Shown in pieces: positions 27,291 through 35,673 of a stretch of 62,169 nt of DNA. Each line of letters opens with the position of its first letter. The stretch's first letter is position 1. This DNA is from Yokenella regensburgei ATCC 49455 (GTDB lineage Bacteria; Pseudomonadota; Gammaproteobacteria; Enterobacterales; Enterobacteriaceae): the NCBI RefSeq assembly GCF_000735455.1, contig NZ_JMPS01000039.1:1-62169 (forward strand). Direction: 5' to 3'. Below the pieces are notes generated by a model, which did no database searches, had not been told where the DNA came from, and worked only from the letters and a program-made list of their open reading frames with translations. The translations under genes were made by a program, and so were the position numbers.

Positions 27291-28262
27291 ATGCAGCCTG
27301 AAATTGATGTCAGCGTCATTATCCCGGCCTTCAATGCGCAGGCCACCATCGGCCGCCTGGTGTATAAGCTGCTGAGTGAGCAAACGCTCAGCATGGAGGT
27401 GATAGTTGTGGATGACGGCTCCACCGACGAAACGTGGGCCATACTCAGCGCCATCACCGATGAGCGGCTGATGCTTATTCATCAGGAAAATCAGGGGGTA
27501 TATGCCGCACGTAACGCCGCGCTGGCGGTTCACGGCGGCGAGTGGGTGGTGTTCCTGGATGCTGATGACCAGATAGCAGACGGATTTTTGCGGGAACGAT
27601 TGCACACGGCTCATGAAGCTCAGGCCGATGTTGCCGTGTTCAGTGGCTGGCGGGCCGACAGTGCCGGTCACCATCGCTCCCCCGAGCACCACAAACAGCC
27701 TTACGGCCAGACGCTCAGCGGTCAGGAGTGGATACGCCACTGCGTGAAGCAGCGCGAATGGCCGCATTACCTGTGGCTGCAGATAATCCGCTCGGCGTAT
27801 ATCCGGGAGCATAACCTGCGGTTCCAGGAAGGCAAAAGCCACAAAGATATTCTCTGGACCATCCGCCTCGCTGCCGGAAATGGTCGGTTTTATTTCGCCG
27901 ACCGCCAGGACTACACCTACATCAGCAATCCTGCGTCCATTACCCACCGCCCGGATTATTACGATATCCGTGCGGCCAGCTATATTGACGTGATTACCGA
28001 TATTCTCGCCCTGAGCGAACAACAGCAACACTACGAAACCCGACGCGCACTGGTCAGGCATGCCCTGATGGAGTGCCGCCATTTTCTCGGATTGTACCGT
28101 CGCAAAGTCAGTCACCAGCCAGCGCTGCGTGTCAGCTTTTGCACAAGGATAGCCTTTCGCCAGTTGCTGCCCGGTATAAGCAGCCTGAGTGATGTCGTCT
28201 TCCTCCTTAAGCTGGTTCGTAAAATTTACTTCTCCGCCGTGGTGTCGAAGGCGCAAGGTTAA
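27291..28262 (+). CDS. Family 2 glycosyltransferase
   Basis: A 323-residue GT-A fold enzyme. The nucleotide-sugar-binding motifs are VSVIIPAFNAQ (about 7-17), VIVVDDGSTDETW (about 44) and the metal-binding DADDQ (about 90); the C-terminal half is helical and basic. GT2 enzymes transfer sugars to polysaccharide, lipid or protein acceptors in the cytoplasm. Here no other sugar-pathway gene is nearby and it lies antisense to the surrounding toxin-antitoxin module, behind a zinc-ribbon microprotein. The large antisense open frame (27201-28349) is a shadow. Donor and acceptor unknown. Confidence 0.85.
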   Translation: MQPEIDVSVIIPAFNAQATIGRLVYKLLSEQTLSMEVIVVDDGSTDETWAILSAITDERLMLIHQENQGVYAARNAALAVHGGEWVVFLDADDQIADGFLRERLHTAHEAQADVAVFSGWRADSAGHHRSPEHHKQPYGQTLSGQEWIRHCVKQREWPHYLWLQIIRSAYIREHNLRFQEGKSHKDILWTIRLAAGNGRFYFADRQDYTYISNPASITHRPDYYDIRAASYIDVITDILALSEQQQHYETRRALVRHALMECRHFLGLYRRKVSHQPALRVSFCTRIAFRQLLPGISSLSDVVFLLKLVRKIYFSAVVSKAQG

Positions 28263-28414
28263 ACCGTGGATCTCGCGAATTCTGCACCGTAACAAACGAC
28301 GCACCCCAATCGTCATACCGGGAACCCACTGACGCTGTCGCAGCGACATCGCTAAAAAAACGCCAGCTGGTGAGGGCTGGTGCTTATATGCGAGTGATGA
28401 GTACGGTTCGGTGG

Positions 28415-28618
28415 CTAATCTGTACTGGCCTGTTGCAAAAGCTGAAGATGGCGGAGGTCGCGAACGTCCTTAAGCGCCTTTTCAATCCATGGCAACATCG
28501 CTGCCGAATCCGTCCGGTCTTCATCGTTGTCGAAGACAATCTCGCTGTTACAATCGATGTTGTTCTGCAGCCACTCAATCAGAATGATGAGCGCCGCTTC
28601 GGTGGTTAATTCCGGCAT
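28415..28618 (-). CDS. DUF957 small protein
   Basis: A 67-residue protein beginning MPELTTEAALIILIEWLQNN, which matches the DUF957 proteins that follow cbtA/DUF5983 in E. coli genomic islands. It is acidic and probably helical. The ATG at 28616-28618 (AAGG upstream) is preferred to the one six codons before it. It lies 29 bases after the DUF5983 stop, so it is probably in the same transcript. Function unknown. Confidence 0.75.
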   Translation of the reverse strand: MPELTTEAALIILIEWLQNNIDCNSEIVFDNDEDRTDSAAMLPWIEKALKDVRDLRHLQLLQQASTD

Positions 28619-28647
28619 GTGAAAGCCTTGTGGCAATTGAGGTTGAG

Positions 28648-29139
28648 CTACCAGTCAAAGGTCGCGAAGCCAGGCAGCAGTTCGCCAGAGGCATCCAGAT
28701 GAACAATGCTGACGGAGTAACGACGCATGAGTGTTACCACCAGGCTACGACAGGCTTTCGACAAACCGAGGCTTTTTAGCCGCAACACAGGAAACGCCCA
28801 CGCGCCCAGGCGGAGCAGATAACCTGATCCCGAAAAATGAATCCATTCTGACTCGCCAAAATCCAGATCCTGATGTGACAGTACATACAGCAGCGAATTG
28901 TCTTCCGCCGTGATGTGCGCGGTACTGCAGCAGATCCCCGGTAATGACGTATAGGGGGGCAATGGTGATTCAACGATTGCTGTACCCGGCTCATCTGCGA
29001 TCCGCAGCGTGCAGCCATTCTGGTTTACTGCGGCGATCAATTCAGATAATTCAATGCCATCAATATCAACGACGACCCGGCCCATGTTGAGGGCCAGAAC
29101 GTTGATGGTATCGGCTTCCACGGTGAGGGACAGCTTCAT
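28648..29139 (-). CDS. DUF5983 protein downstream of cbtA
   Basis: A 163-residue protein whose ATG overlaps the cbtA stop as ATGA, showing translational coupling. The sequence ([20 protein letters not shown], and central [20 protein letters not shown]) matches DUF5983 proteins that regularly accompany CbtA toxins. No catalytic motif is seen. Its fixed position suggests a role linked to the toxin, but none is established to my knowledge. Confidence 0.78.
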   Translation of the reverse strand: MKLSLTVEADTINVLALNMGRVVVDIDGIELSELIAAVNQNGCTLRIADEPGTAIVESPLPPYTSLPGICCSTAHITAEDNSLLYVLSHQDLDFGESEWIHFSGSGYLLRLGAWAFPVLRLKSLGLSKACRSLVVTLMRRYSVSIVHLDASGELLPGFATFDW

Positions 29140-29513
29140 GGCTGCACCTCGCGGTATTTACCGGTGGTGATGTCGGTCACCGTTCTGTAATCGTTGCGGG
29201 TCATCAGCCCGGTGGTTTTGCGGGCGCGGAGAATATCGATACGGGTGAGAAGCGGCGACTGCGTTTCTGCGCTGAAGCCATGGCGGTCCGTACGAACCAG
29301 TCCATATTTTTCCACGATAAAATTCACCGCGTCGCACAGTGAGATACCTGCGTCGATATGCTCCTGGATCACGCCATCGTTGCCGAAAGGTGTGTCGTTG
29401 AGCGTAAGGCCATAGTGACGATCCAGCAGGTGGCTCAGAAGCCGTTGCCAGATCTCCACGGGGGACGGGTGTGTCGGTGCCTCCCGCGTTTGGGATCGTG
29501 GTTGGGTTTGCAT
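29136..29513 (-). CDS. cbtA: CbtA/YeeV cytoskeleton-binding toxin
   Basis: A 125-residue toxin closely matching E. coli Cbt[54 protein letters not shown], then [20 protein letters not shown]. CbtA blocks polymerisation of FtsZ and MreB, giving lemon-shaped cells; the partner CbeA antagonises it by stabilising the cytoskeletal polymers. CGGAGTAAACC precedes the ATG. A second, divergent CbtA-like gene lies between it and cbeA. Confidence 0.9.
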   Translation of the reverse strand: MQTQPRSQTREAPTHPSPVEIWQRLLSHLLDRHYGLTLNDTPFGNDGVIQEHIDAGISLCDAVNFIVEKYGLVRTDRHGFSAETQSPLLTRIDILRARKTTGLMTRNDYRTVTDITTGKYREVQP

Positions 29514-29625
29514 TGGTTTACTCCGTTAATAGAAAAACGCCAACCGTTACGACAACGGATACTGGTGCGGCGGATCGCCTGACTGTACGAGGCGAAGGTG
29601 TGATGGCGGAGAGTCAGCTTCTGGC

Positions 29626-29991
29626 TTACGACTGACCGCTGATAATGAGGGTGGCGCTGTTGCCTGCCAGACCAACAGCGTTTTGGGCGCTCAGGATATC
29701 TGCGGGTGTGAGTGGCGGAGAGACGGACAGGAACGATTTTCCCCGATTATCAATGCGCTCCAGCTCGTCGTCTTCAACCACCTCGTTCAGGGCGTCAACC
29801 AGCGAATCACCGGCGTCAATGCATTCCTGGATAACGCCGTCATCGCCAAACGGCGTATCGTTAAGTGTCAGACCGTAGTGACGGTCCAGCAGATATGTCA
29901 GGAGGCGCTGCCACACGGCAATCGGTGGCACAGGCGATAACCGCTCAATTGCAGCGGCCCGTTTTGCGGAGACAGGATAAATTCTCATCAT
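29626..29991 (-). CDS. Second, divergent CbtA-family toxin
   Basis: A 121-residue CbtA homologue. The N-terminal half is nearly the same as the adjacent CbtA ([43 protein letters not shown]), but the C-terminal half is clearly different (VEDDELERIDNRGKSFLS and SAQNAVGLAGN), and the MTRNDYRTV segment of CbtA is lost. It is placed directly after cbeA, with cbtA following 112 bases later. Two tandem ATGs (29986-29991) are possible starts behind AAAGAGATCC. It may be a second toxin with another target, or a decaying duplicate. Confidence 0.78.
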   Translation of the reverse strand: MMRIYPVSAKRAAAIERLSPVPPIAVWQRLLTYLLDRHYGLTLNDTPFGDDGVIQECIDAGDSLVDALNEVVEDDELERIDNRGKSFLSVSPPLTPADILSAQNAVGLAGNSATLIISGQS

Positions 29992-30039
29992 TGGATCTCT
30001 TTGTTGATGGGTAAAAACGAAGGTAAGCAGTAAGAAGGT

Positions 30040-30399
30040 TTATTCGGTTGTTGCAGGTGTCGGGTAAATTGCGAGATAGATGTACCCGTGCGAGCCGAGG
30101 CTATCGGCCTCACACACCAGTCCTTTTGCATAAAGGGTCACACTGTGCTGATGACGGGGAGTGAGTTCACCGCTGGTGAGCATCAGTTCCATTTGCTTCA
30201 ACAGCAGCGGAAACGCCTGGTCCAGATGGCGTAAATCCGCCTCGCTGAAGGTCCCGATGATGCTGGCGCGGTCAGCGAGGTAATGCAGATGGTTACCCTC
30301 CTGCACCAGGCGAGCGCCAAAACAGGGTGTGATATTGCGTTTGAGCCCCCACCAGGGTTCGGCGATATTGTGGTTTACTGCCGGTATGTTATTCGACAA
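30040..30399 (-). CDS. cbeA: CbeA/YeeU antitoxin
   Basis: A 119-residue antitoxin matching E. coli CbeA: EPWWGLKRNITPCFGARLVQ, NHLHYLADRASI, LDQAFPLLLKQMELMLTSGE and the terminal YIYLAIYPTPATTE. CbeA does not bind CbtA directly but promotes bundling of MreB and FtsZ (type IV antitoxin). The start is a TTG at 30397-30399 with an excellent AAGGAAGG upstream. It lies immediately before two CbtA-like genes, so one antitoxin appears to serve both. Confidence 0.9.
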   Translation of the reverse strand: MSNNIPAVNHNIAEPWWGLKRNITPCFGARLVQEGNHLHYLADRASIIGTFSEADLRHLDQAFPLLLKQMELMLTSGELTPRHQHSVTLYAKGLVCEADSLGSHGYIYLAIYPTPATTE

Positions 30400-30422
30400 T
30401 TTTAGCCTTCCTTAAACGTGAA

Positions 30423-30644
30423 TTAATTCAGGGTAACGCTGCGCAACACGACATACGGGCCGTTGCGGTCCTGACGGCGTTCTGCGAAGACCGCGAGCAC
30501 GCCCCGGATATCCTGCACCTCCCGCCCGGCATAGTGACAGACGCTGCCGGACCACTGGTACTTACCTGTGCAGAAGCGAAACAACCGGGACTGCGGATGC
30601 TGGCGGTATATCGCCATTGCCTGGCGCTTGCTGATAATTTTCAT
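30423..30644 (-). CDS. yeeT: YeeT/YkfH/YfjX-family DUF987 protein
   Basis: A 73-residue protein that matches YeeT in length and sequence (MKIISKRQAMAIYRQHPQSR, HYAGREVQDI, VLAVFAERRQDRNGPYV). It lies in the conserved position between RadC/YeeS and CbeA. GGAGGAAAG precedes the ATG. Function is unknown. Confidence 0.88.
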   Translation of the reverse strand: MKIISKRQAMAIYRQHPQSRLFRFCTGKYQWSGSVCHYAGREVQDIRGVLAVFAERRQDRNGPYVVLRSVTLN

Positions 30645-30664
30645 CGGGTGACTTTCCTCCTGTG

Positions 30665-31144
30665 CTACAGCCAGCCTCGCTCTGCAAACGAGATGGTCTC
30701 CATCCCGCCCACCACCAGATGGTCCAGCAGACGAATATCAACCAGGTCCAGTGCCTGCTGAAGACGCGTAGTGACCTGACGGTCAGCATTGCTGGGTTCG
30801 GCAACCCCTGACGGGTGGCAGTGCGCCACAATGACCGCGGCACAGTTATGCTTCAGCCCCGCTTTCACCACCTCCCGGGGATGGACCTGCGTATGGTTGA
30901 TGGTGCCGGTGAAGAGCGTTTCGTGGGCTATCAGGCGGTGCTGGTTATCGAGAAAGAGTGCGGTAAATTCTTCGCGCTCCAGTGAGGCGAGCTGCAGGCG
31001 CAGCCAGTCGCGGACGGCATTGCTGGACGTAAATGACGCGCCGGGTTCGCGTAGCTGGCATTCCAGCAGGGTTAATGCTGCCCTGACCGTCTGCTGGTCG
31101 GCAGGGGCTAATTCACGTGCAAACAGCGGTAACTGTTGTTTCAT
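30665..31144 (-). CDS. yeeS: RadC-like JAB-domain protein (YeeS/YkfG/YfjY)
   Basis: A 159-residue protein with the RadC/JAB1 metalloprotease-like domain: the metal-binding motif is HCHPSG followed by the downstream Asp ([16 protein letters not shown], then DHLVVGG). It matches the island paralogues YeeS, YkfG and YfjY in length. RadC is not a DNA-repair enzyme despite its name; JAB proteins are predicted metal-dependent hydrolases. The ATG at 31142-31144 gives the family start MKQQLPLF; the longer open frame is unsupported. Confidence 0.9.
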   Translation of the reverse strand: MKQQLPLFARELAPADQQTVRAALTLLECQLREPGASFTSSNAVRDWLRLQLASLEREEFTALFLDNQHRLIAHETLFTGTINHTQVHPREVVKAGLKHNCAAVIVAHCHPSGVAEPSNADRQVTTRLQQALDLVDIRLLDHLVVGGMETISFAERGWL

Positions 31145-31155
31145 AGCGGCTGACC

Positions 31156-31641
31156 TCAGTCGATGATGTGCATGATGGCGCTGCATTCGGGGTGACCGAG
31201 CGCGTAGTCCCGAAGGCGGTAATAGTGTTCCGTCATGGCGTCGCATTCGGTGCGCATGGCGTGGTGGCTGTAAGTCATCAGACAGACGGCAATCCCTGCG
31301 GCTTCAGCGCTGAGTTCACCACCGTTGCCGTTCATGGTATTAAACAGCGACCATTTTTCATCGGTATTGTCGTCAGTTTCCGGGGCCATAAACGCACCGC
31401 CGTTGCTCAGCGTGAAAAACTGCCAGATGCCGCCGCTGTAGTCAGCGCAGAAGCGGTCCATCCAGGCGAACACGGTCGGTTCGAGGATTATCCACTGCGG
31501 TATGCGCCCGAAGTGCTCAGGCCAGAACGCCACGCGCTGCTCGTCCGGGACGAGGGCGGCGGTCAGCGCGGGTGCAGAGCCGGTACCGGCAGGTTGTGTC
31601 TGTAGCGGGAGGGGATCGTTCAGGTTGATAATGTCGGTCAT
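31156..31641 (-). CDS. Antirestriction protein, YafX/ArdB/KlcA family
   Basis: A 161-residue ArdB/KlcA-type protein. The family core is clear: [60 protein letters not shown] and [17 protein letters not shown]. These proteins inhibit type I restriction in vivo without mimicking DNA, which helps mobile elements enter new hosts. It sits 12 bases before the RadC gene on the same strand, in the E. coli CP4-6 order. A role in island transfer is inferred. Confidence 0.92.
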   Translation of the reverse strand: MTDIINLNDPLPLQTQPAGTGSAPALTAALVPDEQRVAFWPEHFGRIPQWIILEPTVFAWMDRFCADYSGGIWQFFTLSNGGAFMAPETDDNTDEKWSLFNTMNGNGGELSAEAAGIAVCLMTYSHHAMRTECDAMTEHYYRLRDYALGHPECSAIMHIID

Positions 31642-31656
31642 AGTGGTTTTCCTTGT

Positions 31657-31911
31657 TTATTTATCGGGTTGGGGGTTCTGGTTCAGCAGGTATGACGGGC
31701 AGGAGTGCGCATAGCCATCCTCATCACAACTTGATGGCCAGAGGCCTTCGGGAAGACTTAAGCTGCACAGGCTGAGCTCACCGGGTCGGTAGAGAAGATG
31801 TGAGCACCAGGCGCACAGGTCGTCGTCAGAGACGGAGCGGCAGCCTGTCCGGTGGGTCAGTGAAAGCGGATATGGCGGCACCTGAATCACGCCATCGGGA
31901 ATGTGCGGCAT
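31657..31911 (-). CDS. 84-residue cysteine-containing hypothetical protein
   Basis: The ATG (31909-31911) overlaps the stop of the YfjQ-like gene as TAATG, which supports translation by coupling. The product starts MPHIPDGVIQVPPYPLSL and has a cluster of cysteines and histidine (HRTGC, DLCAWCSHLL, SLCSL, SSCDED, HSCPS) that could bind zinc. I do not recognise a family. It ends 15 bases before the antirestriction gene start. Confidence 0.55.
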   Translation of the reverse strand: MPHIPDGVIQVPPYPLSLTHRTGCRSVSDDDLCAWCSHLLYRPGELSLCSLSLPEGLWPSSCDEDGYAHSCPSYLLNQNPQPDK

Positions 31912-32729
31912 TACTTCATGCTCTCCAGCAGACTTTCCGCCATCACCCACAACGCCCTGTTTAACTTAACGTCGCCGTCGATGCCGTTAATCGCGCGGGT
32001 GTGGGTACGTTTTCCCTGTGCGGTACGTCCGCTCATCCCGCCTTTCAACAACGATTCCTGAATGCGGTTATAAATGGTCCACAGGTCGTCCTGGCGGTCC
32101 TCATACCGTCGTGGCGTCAGTATCTGCGTAGCGGTCACCGGCTGGTGTTCTTCCCCAAAACGATATGTCAGCGCCGCTTCGGCCAGGGCGTGTTGTGCCG
32201 GTGGGGGTAACCGCAGCGACTGCATGGCGTCGCGCTTCTCTTCCACCCTGTCAAAGACGCTGAGCACTTCATAGGCCCCCTCAATCACTTTCCCGACAAT
32301 ATCGCCCCGGTGCGGAACTCTGATTTCGCCAAAGGACTGTCCGCAGACGAGGCTGTTGGTGCATACGCTTCTGAATATTCCTGGAAGTAACTGAAAACTC
32401 GACGCCCCATTGTGGCTGTTTAAAATAATGATTTCAGGCACATGCTGGCCATTTATCTGACCCGCCCGGCGCAGGCGCAGCAGGTGTTTGGTGTGTTCCC
32501 GACGTTCAGGATCGCGAACGCGCGACTGGCAGGCGAAGAAGGGTTCGAAACCTTCACGCTGCAGGTTCTCCAGCAGAGTAATAGTCGGTATATAGCTGTA
32601 ACGGTCTGAGCGTGATGTGTGTTTGTCTTCACTGAAGACGCTGGGAACGAACTGCATCAGTTCGTCACGGGTTAAGGGGCGGTCGCGGCGGATTTGGTTT
32701 GTCCGCCCGAAGCGGCTGGCTAAACGCAT
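31911..32729 (-). CDS. DUF932 protein, YfjQ/YafZ family
   Basis: A 272-residue protein with the DUF932 domain: RLASRFGRTNQIRRDRPLT, the central PEIIILNSHNGASSFQLLPG and CTNSLVCGQSF, and the C-terminal INGIDGDVKLNRALWVMAE. Length matches YfjQ and YafZ of E. coli CP4 elements (273). Related proteins are encoded on plasmids and phages; a role in DNA metabolism is often suggested but not shown. It is upstream of the antirestriction gene in the island operon. Confidence 0.88.
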   Translation of the reverse strand: MRLASRFGRTNQIRRDRPLTRDELMQFVPSVFSEDKHTSRSDRYSYIPTITLLENLQREGFEPFFACQSRVRDPERREHTKHLLRLRRAGQINGQHVPEIIILNSHNGASSFQLLPGIFRSVCTNSLVCGQSFGEIRVPHRGDIVGKVIEGAYEVLSVFDRVEEKRDAMQSLRLPPPAQHALAEAALTYRFGEEHQPVTATQILTPRRYEDRQDDLWTIYNRIQESLLKGGMSGRTAQGKRTHTRAINGIDGDVKLNRALWVMAESLLESMK

Positions 32730-32834
32730 GGTTAATTCCTTATGGTGGATAAAACGGCATAAACAAAAAAGCCATGCTCCTGTGGGAACATGGCCTGTTG
32801 GTGTGGCGGGTATTTGGGCGAGGCCCGTGGTGAG

Positions 32835-33068
32835 TCAGTCTCCGGGGATGCCGTGGCTGAGCAGGTAGCGGTTAAGCCAATACCCGGCGCTGGCTTCAAA
32901 ATTCCACGCCCGCCAGATCAACTGCCCCTCGCTGTCGCGGATGACCAGCCGAAAATGCGTCCCCTGGTCGTCTTCAATAGCCACGTTCTGATACGCCGAC
33001 ACGATGACCTCAGCCTGCCTGCGGGTAAAGGGACCGGTCGGTATTGGGATATCGTCAGTGTTGTGCAT
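32835..33068 (-). CDS. DUF905 protein (YkfF-like)
   Basis: A 77-residue protein with the YkfF/DUF905 signature [28 protein letters not shown] and [17 protein letters not shown] (shown in pieces). CAGGAGATGGCA precedes the ATG at 33066-33068; an ATG ten codons upstream is less likely. It lies upstream of the YfjQ-like gene as in CP4-6. Function unknown. Confidence 0.8.
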   Translation of the reverse strand: MHNTDDIPIPTGPFTRRQAEVIVSAYQNVAIEDDQGTHFRLVIRDSEGQLIWRAWNFEASAGYWLNRYLLSHGIPGD

Positions 33069-33123
33069 TGCCATCTCCTGACTGGCGTCATAAAACAAAA
33101 TGCCCCGCTCAGTGAGTAGGGCA

Positions 33124-33345
33124 TCAGTGGGTTAAGTGTGTGGCGATAATCTGCAGTATCTGCTCCATCAGCGCCGCAATTAAGGCACCAGCGAGCAGGG
33201 TTGCGGCCTGTCTGGCGATATAAATGCTGTCTTCGTCATAACCTTCTGCGCGAAAGTGGTCTTCCACAAACTGTTGTGCCCTGTTGCTGGCACACCACGT
33301 CAGCACCTGGCCCAGCGCAGAGACCAGTATTTTCAGTAATGTCAT
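33124..33345 (-). CDS. 73-residue hypothetical protein with hydrophobic C-terminus
   Basis: Begins [17 protein letters not shown] and ends with a hydrophobic helix ([19 protein letters not shown]), suggesting membrane association at one or both ends. GGAGACC precedes the ATG at 33343-33345. The longer open frame to 33438 overlaps the upstream gene and is not favoured. It is in line with the island genes on the minus strand. No family recognised. Confidence 0.55.
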   Translation of the reverse strand: MTLLKILVSALGQVLTWCASNRAQQFVEDHFRAEGYDEDSIYIARQAATLLAGALIAALMEQILQIIATHLTH

Positions 33346-33416
33346 GGGTAGGGTCTCCGGACTGCCGGGGAGGGCAGCCCGTGAAGGGGGGGATATGTAA
33401 ATCAGGCAGGGTATGC

Positions 33417-33779
33417 TCAGTGATAGGTATATTGCCACCCGCCTTTACTGGTGGTGACATCAACTTCTGAAGCCACGCAGTTATTATAAAAACTCACCTC
33501 AACTGACTGCCCGTAGCGTAATGTGGCGGGCAGAATGGTTTCCTTATTGCTGGAGTACAGATATTTCTGGTTGGCGATACGACAATTTCCCCGGTTAACC
33601 ACGATATTTTTCACCATTACGCCGTCATCGCGTGCGGTCACAACCACCGTGACATAACGCGTCCCGGCAGGATGGACCTTGTTAAAGGTTTCCACTTTGA
33701 TGTCTGGCTGAGGCTGTGCTGCCAGTAAGGGAGCTGACACGGCCAGCAGAACAGGCAAAAGCCATTGTTTAATTTTCAT
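33417..33779 (-). CDS. Secreted hypothetical island protein
   Basis: A 120-residue protein with a strong signal peptide (MKIKQWLLPVLLAVSAPLLA, cleavage near residue 21) and a beta-rich mature domain containing two cysteines (NRGNCRI and YNNCVAS) that could pair. It lies among the upstream genes of the CP4-like module, with another secreted protein gene next to it. Similar proteins occur in enterobacterial islands, but I know of no assigned function. AAGGAATAATTCCG precedes the ATG. Confidence 0.65.
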   Translation of the reverse strand: MKIKQWLLPVLLAVSAPLLAAQPQPDIKVETFNKVHPAGTRYVTVVVTARDDGVMVKNIVVNRGNCRIANQKYLYSSNKETILPATLRYGQSVEVSFYNNCVASEVDVTTSKGGWQYTYH

Positions 33780-33864
33780 CGGAATAATTCCTTATTAAAT
33801 TCGGGAGTTGGGGAGAGCAGCACCGCCGGTTGAATACCTGCAGAGAAACAGCCCACCATGGGTA

Positions 33865-34329
33865 TTACAGGCTGGCTCTGGAGACGCAGCCGTGTGTGCC
33901 GAATGCAGGCAGTACTTTACCGGCACCGTTGAGTGTGAACAGTGCGGGCCGGACGCCATCACCGGTGACCAGCGCCTGCTTACCGGTGCGCAGTGCGTTC
34001 CAGGCCAGCGTGAGATTGTTTTCTCCGACCCGACTGTCTGACTCACTGATATCAATGGCTTCGCCACCGTCAATCCGGACCTGAAGCGTTTTCTCATTGT
34101 CCATGCTGACGTCATGCCCGGTGGCATCGGTAAACTGGATGGTGGCAGGCGCGGTGCCTGAATCATCACAGGTCAGGGACAGCTGAGACTGACCCGGGCC
34201 CTTAATGACAAATTCGGAGACTCCCTGGCCCCAACCACTGGACCAGGTGTCCTTATTTCCGAAGGCCTGTGCCATTACGGGCATCAGCGCGCAAGTCAGC
34301 AGTAAAGCGAGCATCATTTTTCTTTTCAT
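33865..34329 (-). CDS. Secreted hypothetical island protein
   Basis: A 154-residue protein with a signal peptide ending AQAF near residue 22, then a beta-rich domain (VSEFVIKGPGQSQLSLTCDD, ATIQFTDATGHDVSM) and two cysteines far apart. GGAGTTTTAAAA precedes the ATG. It is the most upstream gene of the minus-strand block and is preceded by a GATC-rich segment that may hold the operon promoter. Function unknown. Confidence 0.65.
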   Translation of the reverse strand: MKRKMMLALLLTCALMPVMAQAFGNKDTWSSGWGQGVSEFVIKGPGQSQLSLTCDDSGTAPATIQFTDATGHDVSMDNEKTLQVRIDGGEAIDISESDSRVGENNLTLAWNALRTGKQALVTGDGVRPALFTLNGAGKVLPAFGTHGCVSRASL

Positions 34330-34746
34330 TTTTAAAACTCCGTTGGTTGTCGCCCCCTGTTATCAGGTGGTATCTGTATGATTTTAAATGGAACACTGAC
34401 AGCCATAAGTATCCCGTGCGGATTTTATAGCCACAAAAGTGCGGGGGATAACGATGAAATTCGATCGAATCGATCGACAAAATCGATCGTCGTTTAAACA
34501 GTGATATTTATCGAAAAGCCCCACAGGGCTTATCGACAGTCTGGCTTTGCTTCTGGAGGATGGTATGTATCTCAAAATTTGCTGAAAAGCAGGATGAGAC
34601 AGATTATGTAGGTTTTCGTTTCTGGCGGGCATTATCCGTTGAAATGTGTACCAACAGACGATAGCTGGTGGAATGCTACCGGTAATGTGAACTGCAGGGC
34701 TGAATATGCGCCAGCATACTCTTAGGATGATGAATCAAAATCTGGC
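34330..34746. other. Intergenic region upstream of the island operon
   Basis: About 415 bases without a gene, likely holding the promoter of the minus-strand island block. It includes the right-hand GATC cluster. Short open frames here have no ribosome-binding sites and no recognisable product. Confidence 0.5.
34462..34489. promoter_or_regulatory. Cluster of three CGATCG/GATC sites (right)
   Basis: CGATCG occurs at 34462, 34471 and 34484, giving three Dam sites in 25 bases, about 130-155 bases upstream of the first secreted-protein gene. Three clustered GATC sites in a promoter are the hallmark of Dam/OxyR phase variation of agn43 in the related CP4-44 element; the similarity here is suggestive only. 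Confidence 0.4.
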
Positions 34747-35673
34747 TTATTTCTTTATTTTCGAGAACCCCTGACTTTTGCTTTTTCCTGGCATAACAAA
34801 AATCAGCTTTGACAGCGTGTACAGGTGTAAAACAAACACTTTGTTATTAATTTTATTTATATCTGAGGATAGTCCCTGAAGTATGTCCGCTCCATTATAA
34901 TCATCATAAATGAATAACTCATTTTTTTTGTCATCGTGGTATGGGCTGACCTCATAGAGGCACCTGTCTCCGGCAACACCTCCTTTTGATAAACGAGGAC
35001 CAATAAAATCTTCTGTTATTATAAAGTAACGAACACTTCCTTTGATCCCTTGTTTTTTCAAAACATTGAACCATGTTTTGTTTATCGATAATCCAGCCAC
35101 ATGGTTGAAATCTCTTTCTTTGAAGTAGAGAGTGAAATGAAGATAGGGGTATCCATCACGACGCCGAAGGAGAACCCAGAAATATGCAGTTATATGTGAG
35201 TATAATGCTAAGGATTTAAAGTTATTAATGAATTTTGTTGCTAAATCCTTAATGTCTTTATTATGGGTATCGGACGAGTGGTGTTTATGCGTGTTTTTAT
35301 CAACATCCAGAGAAAAGCAAATATACCCTGCTTTAGGATGAAATCTTAGCACTTCGTAATGATAGTCTTTCAGACTTTGATATGCCGACATTTTTTTATA
35401 GATACACTGCCTTGTTGCAGCAATAAATTCTTCTTTGTATTCTGAGAACCAGCCACCTGAGAATATGATCTTACCATCCGTCATTCCCTCATAGTAGTCA
35501 TATAATTCAGCAATGAGATCTACGGGTTTTTCTCTAACGCTGTCATTGTAAAAAAGGCACCAGGTATTTACCAGCATGTTCAGGTGTCCTCTGTCTCGCC
35601 TTATGTTCTTATGCATGTCAGATTTCCTGGGGTAGAGGAACCTGAAATCGTCCATCATGTTGTAAGCCTTCAT
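34747..35673 (-). CDS. Divergent inovirus Gp2-like protein
   Basis: A 308-residue protein, very AT-rich. A central stretch, TAYFWVLLRRRDGYPYLHFTLYFKERDF, resembles the YFWVRE..HxHYHxLLFFNKD block of inovirus Gp2-family island proteins, but the second and third histidines are replaced. The N-terminal part shows DMHKNIRRDRGHLNMLV. AAGGAAACC precedes the ATG. Gp2 of filamentous phages is the rolling-circle replication nickase; family members in P4-like islands (YagK type) have no proven activity. The loss of the HxH motif suggests this copy is not a nickase. Confidence 0.5.
   Translation of the reverse strand: MKAYNMMDDFRFLYPRKSDMHKNIRRDRGHLNMLVNTWCLFYNDSVREKPVDLIAELYDYYEGMTDGKIIFSGGWFSEYKEEFIAATRQCIYKKMSAYQSLKDYHYEVLRFHPKAGYICFSLDVDKNTHKHHSSDTHNKDIKDLATKFINNFKSLALYSHITAYFWVLLRRRDGYPYLHFTLYFKERDFNHVAGLSINKTWFNVLKKQGIKGSVRYFIITEDFIGPRLSKGGVAGDRCLYEVSPYHDDKKNELFIYDDYNGADILQGLSSDINKINNKVFVLHLYTLSKLIFVMPGKSKSQGFSKIKK

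Noticed and set aside
27201-28349. 382-codon minus-strand open frame opposite the glycosyltransferase
   Set aside because: The plus strand carries clear GT2 motifs (VVDDGS, DADDQ); the minus frame has no recognisable domain.
30665-31246. Longer start for the RadC-like gene at 31246
   Set aside because: The additional 34 residues are arginine/histidine rich, overlap the antirestriction gene, and have no counterpart in YeeS/YkfG.
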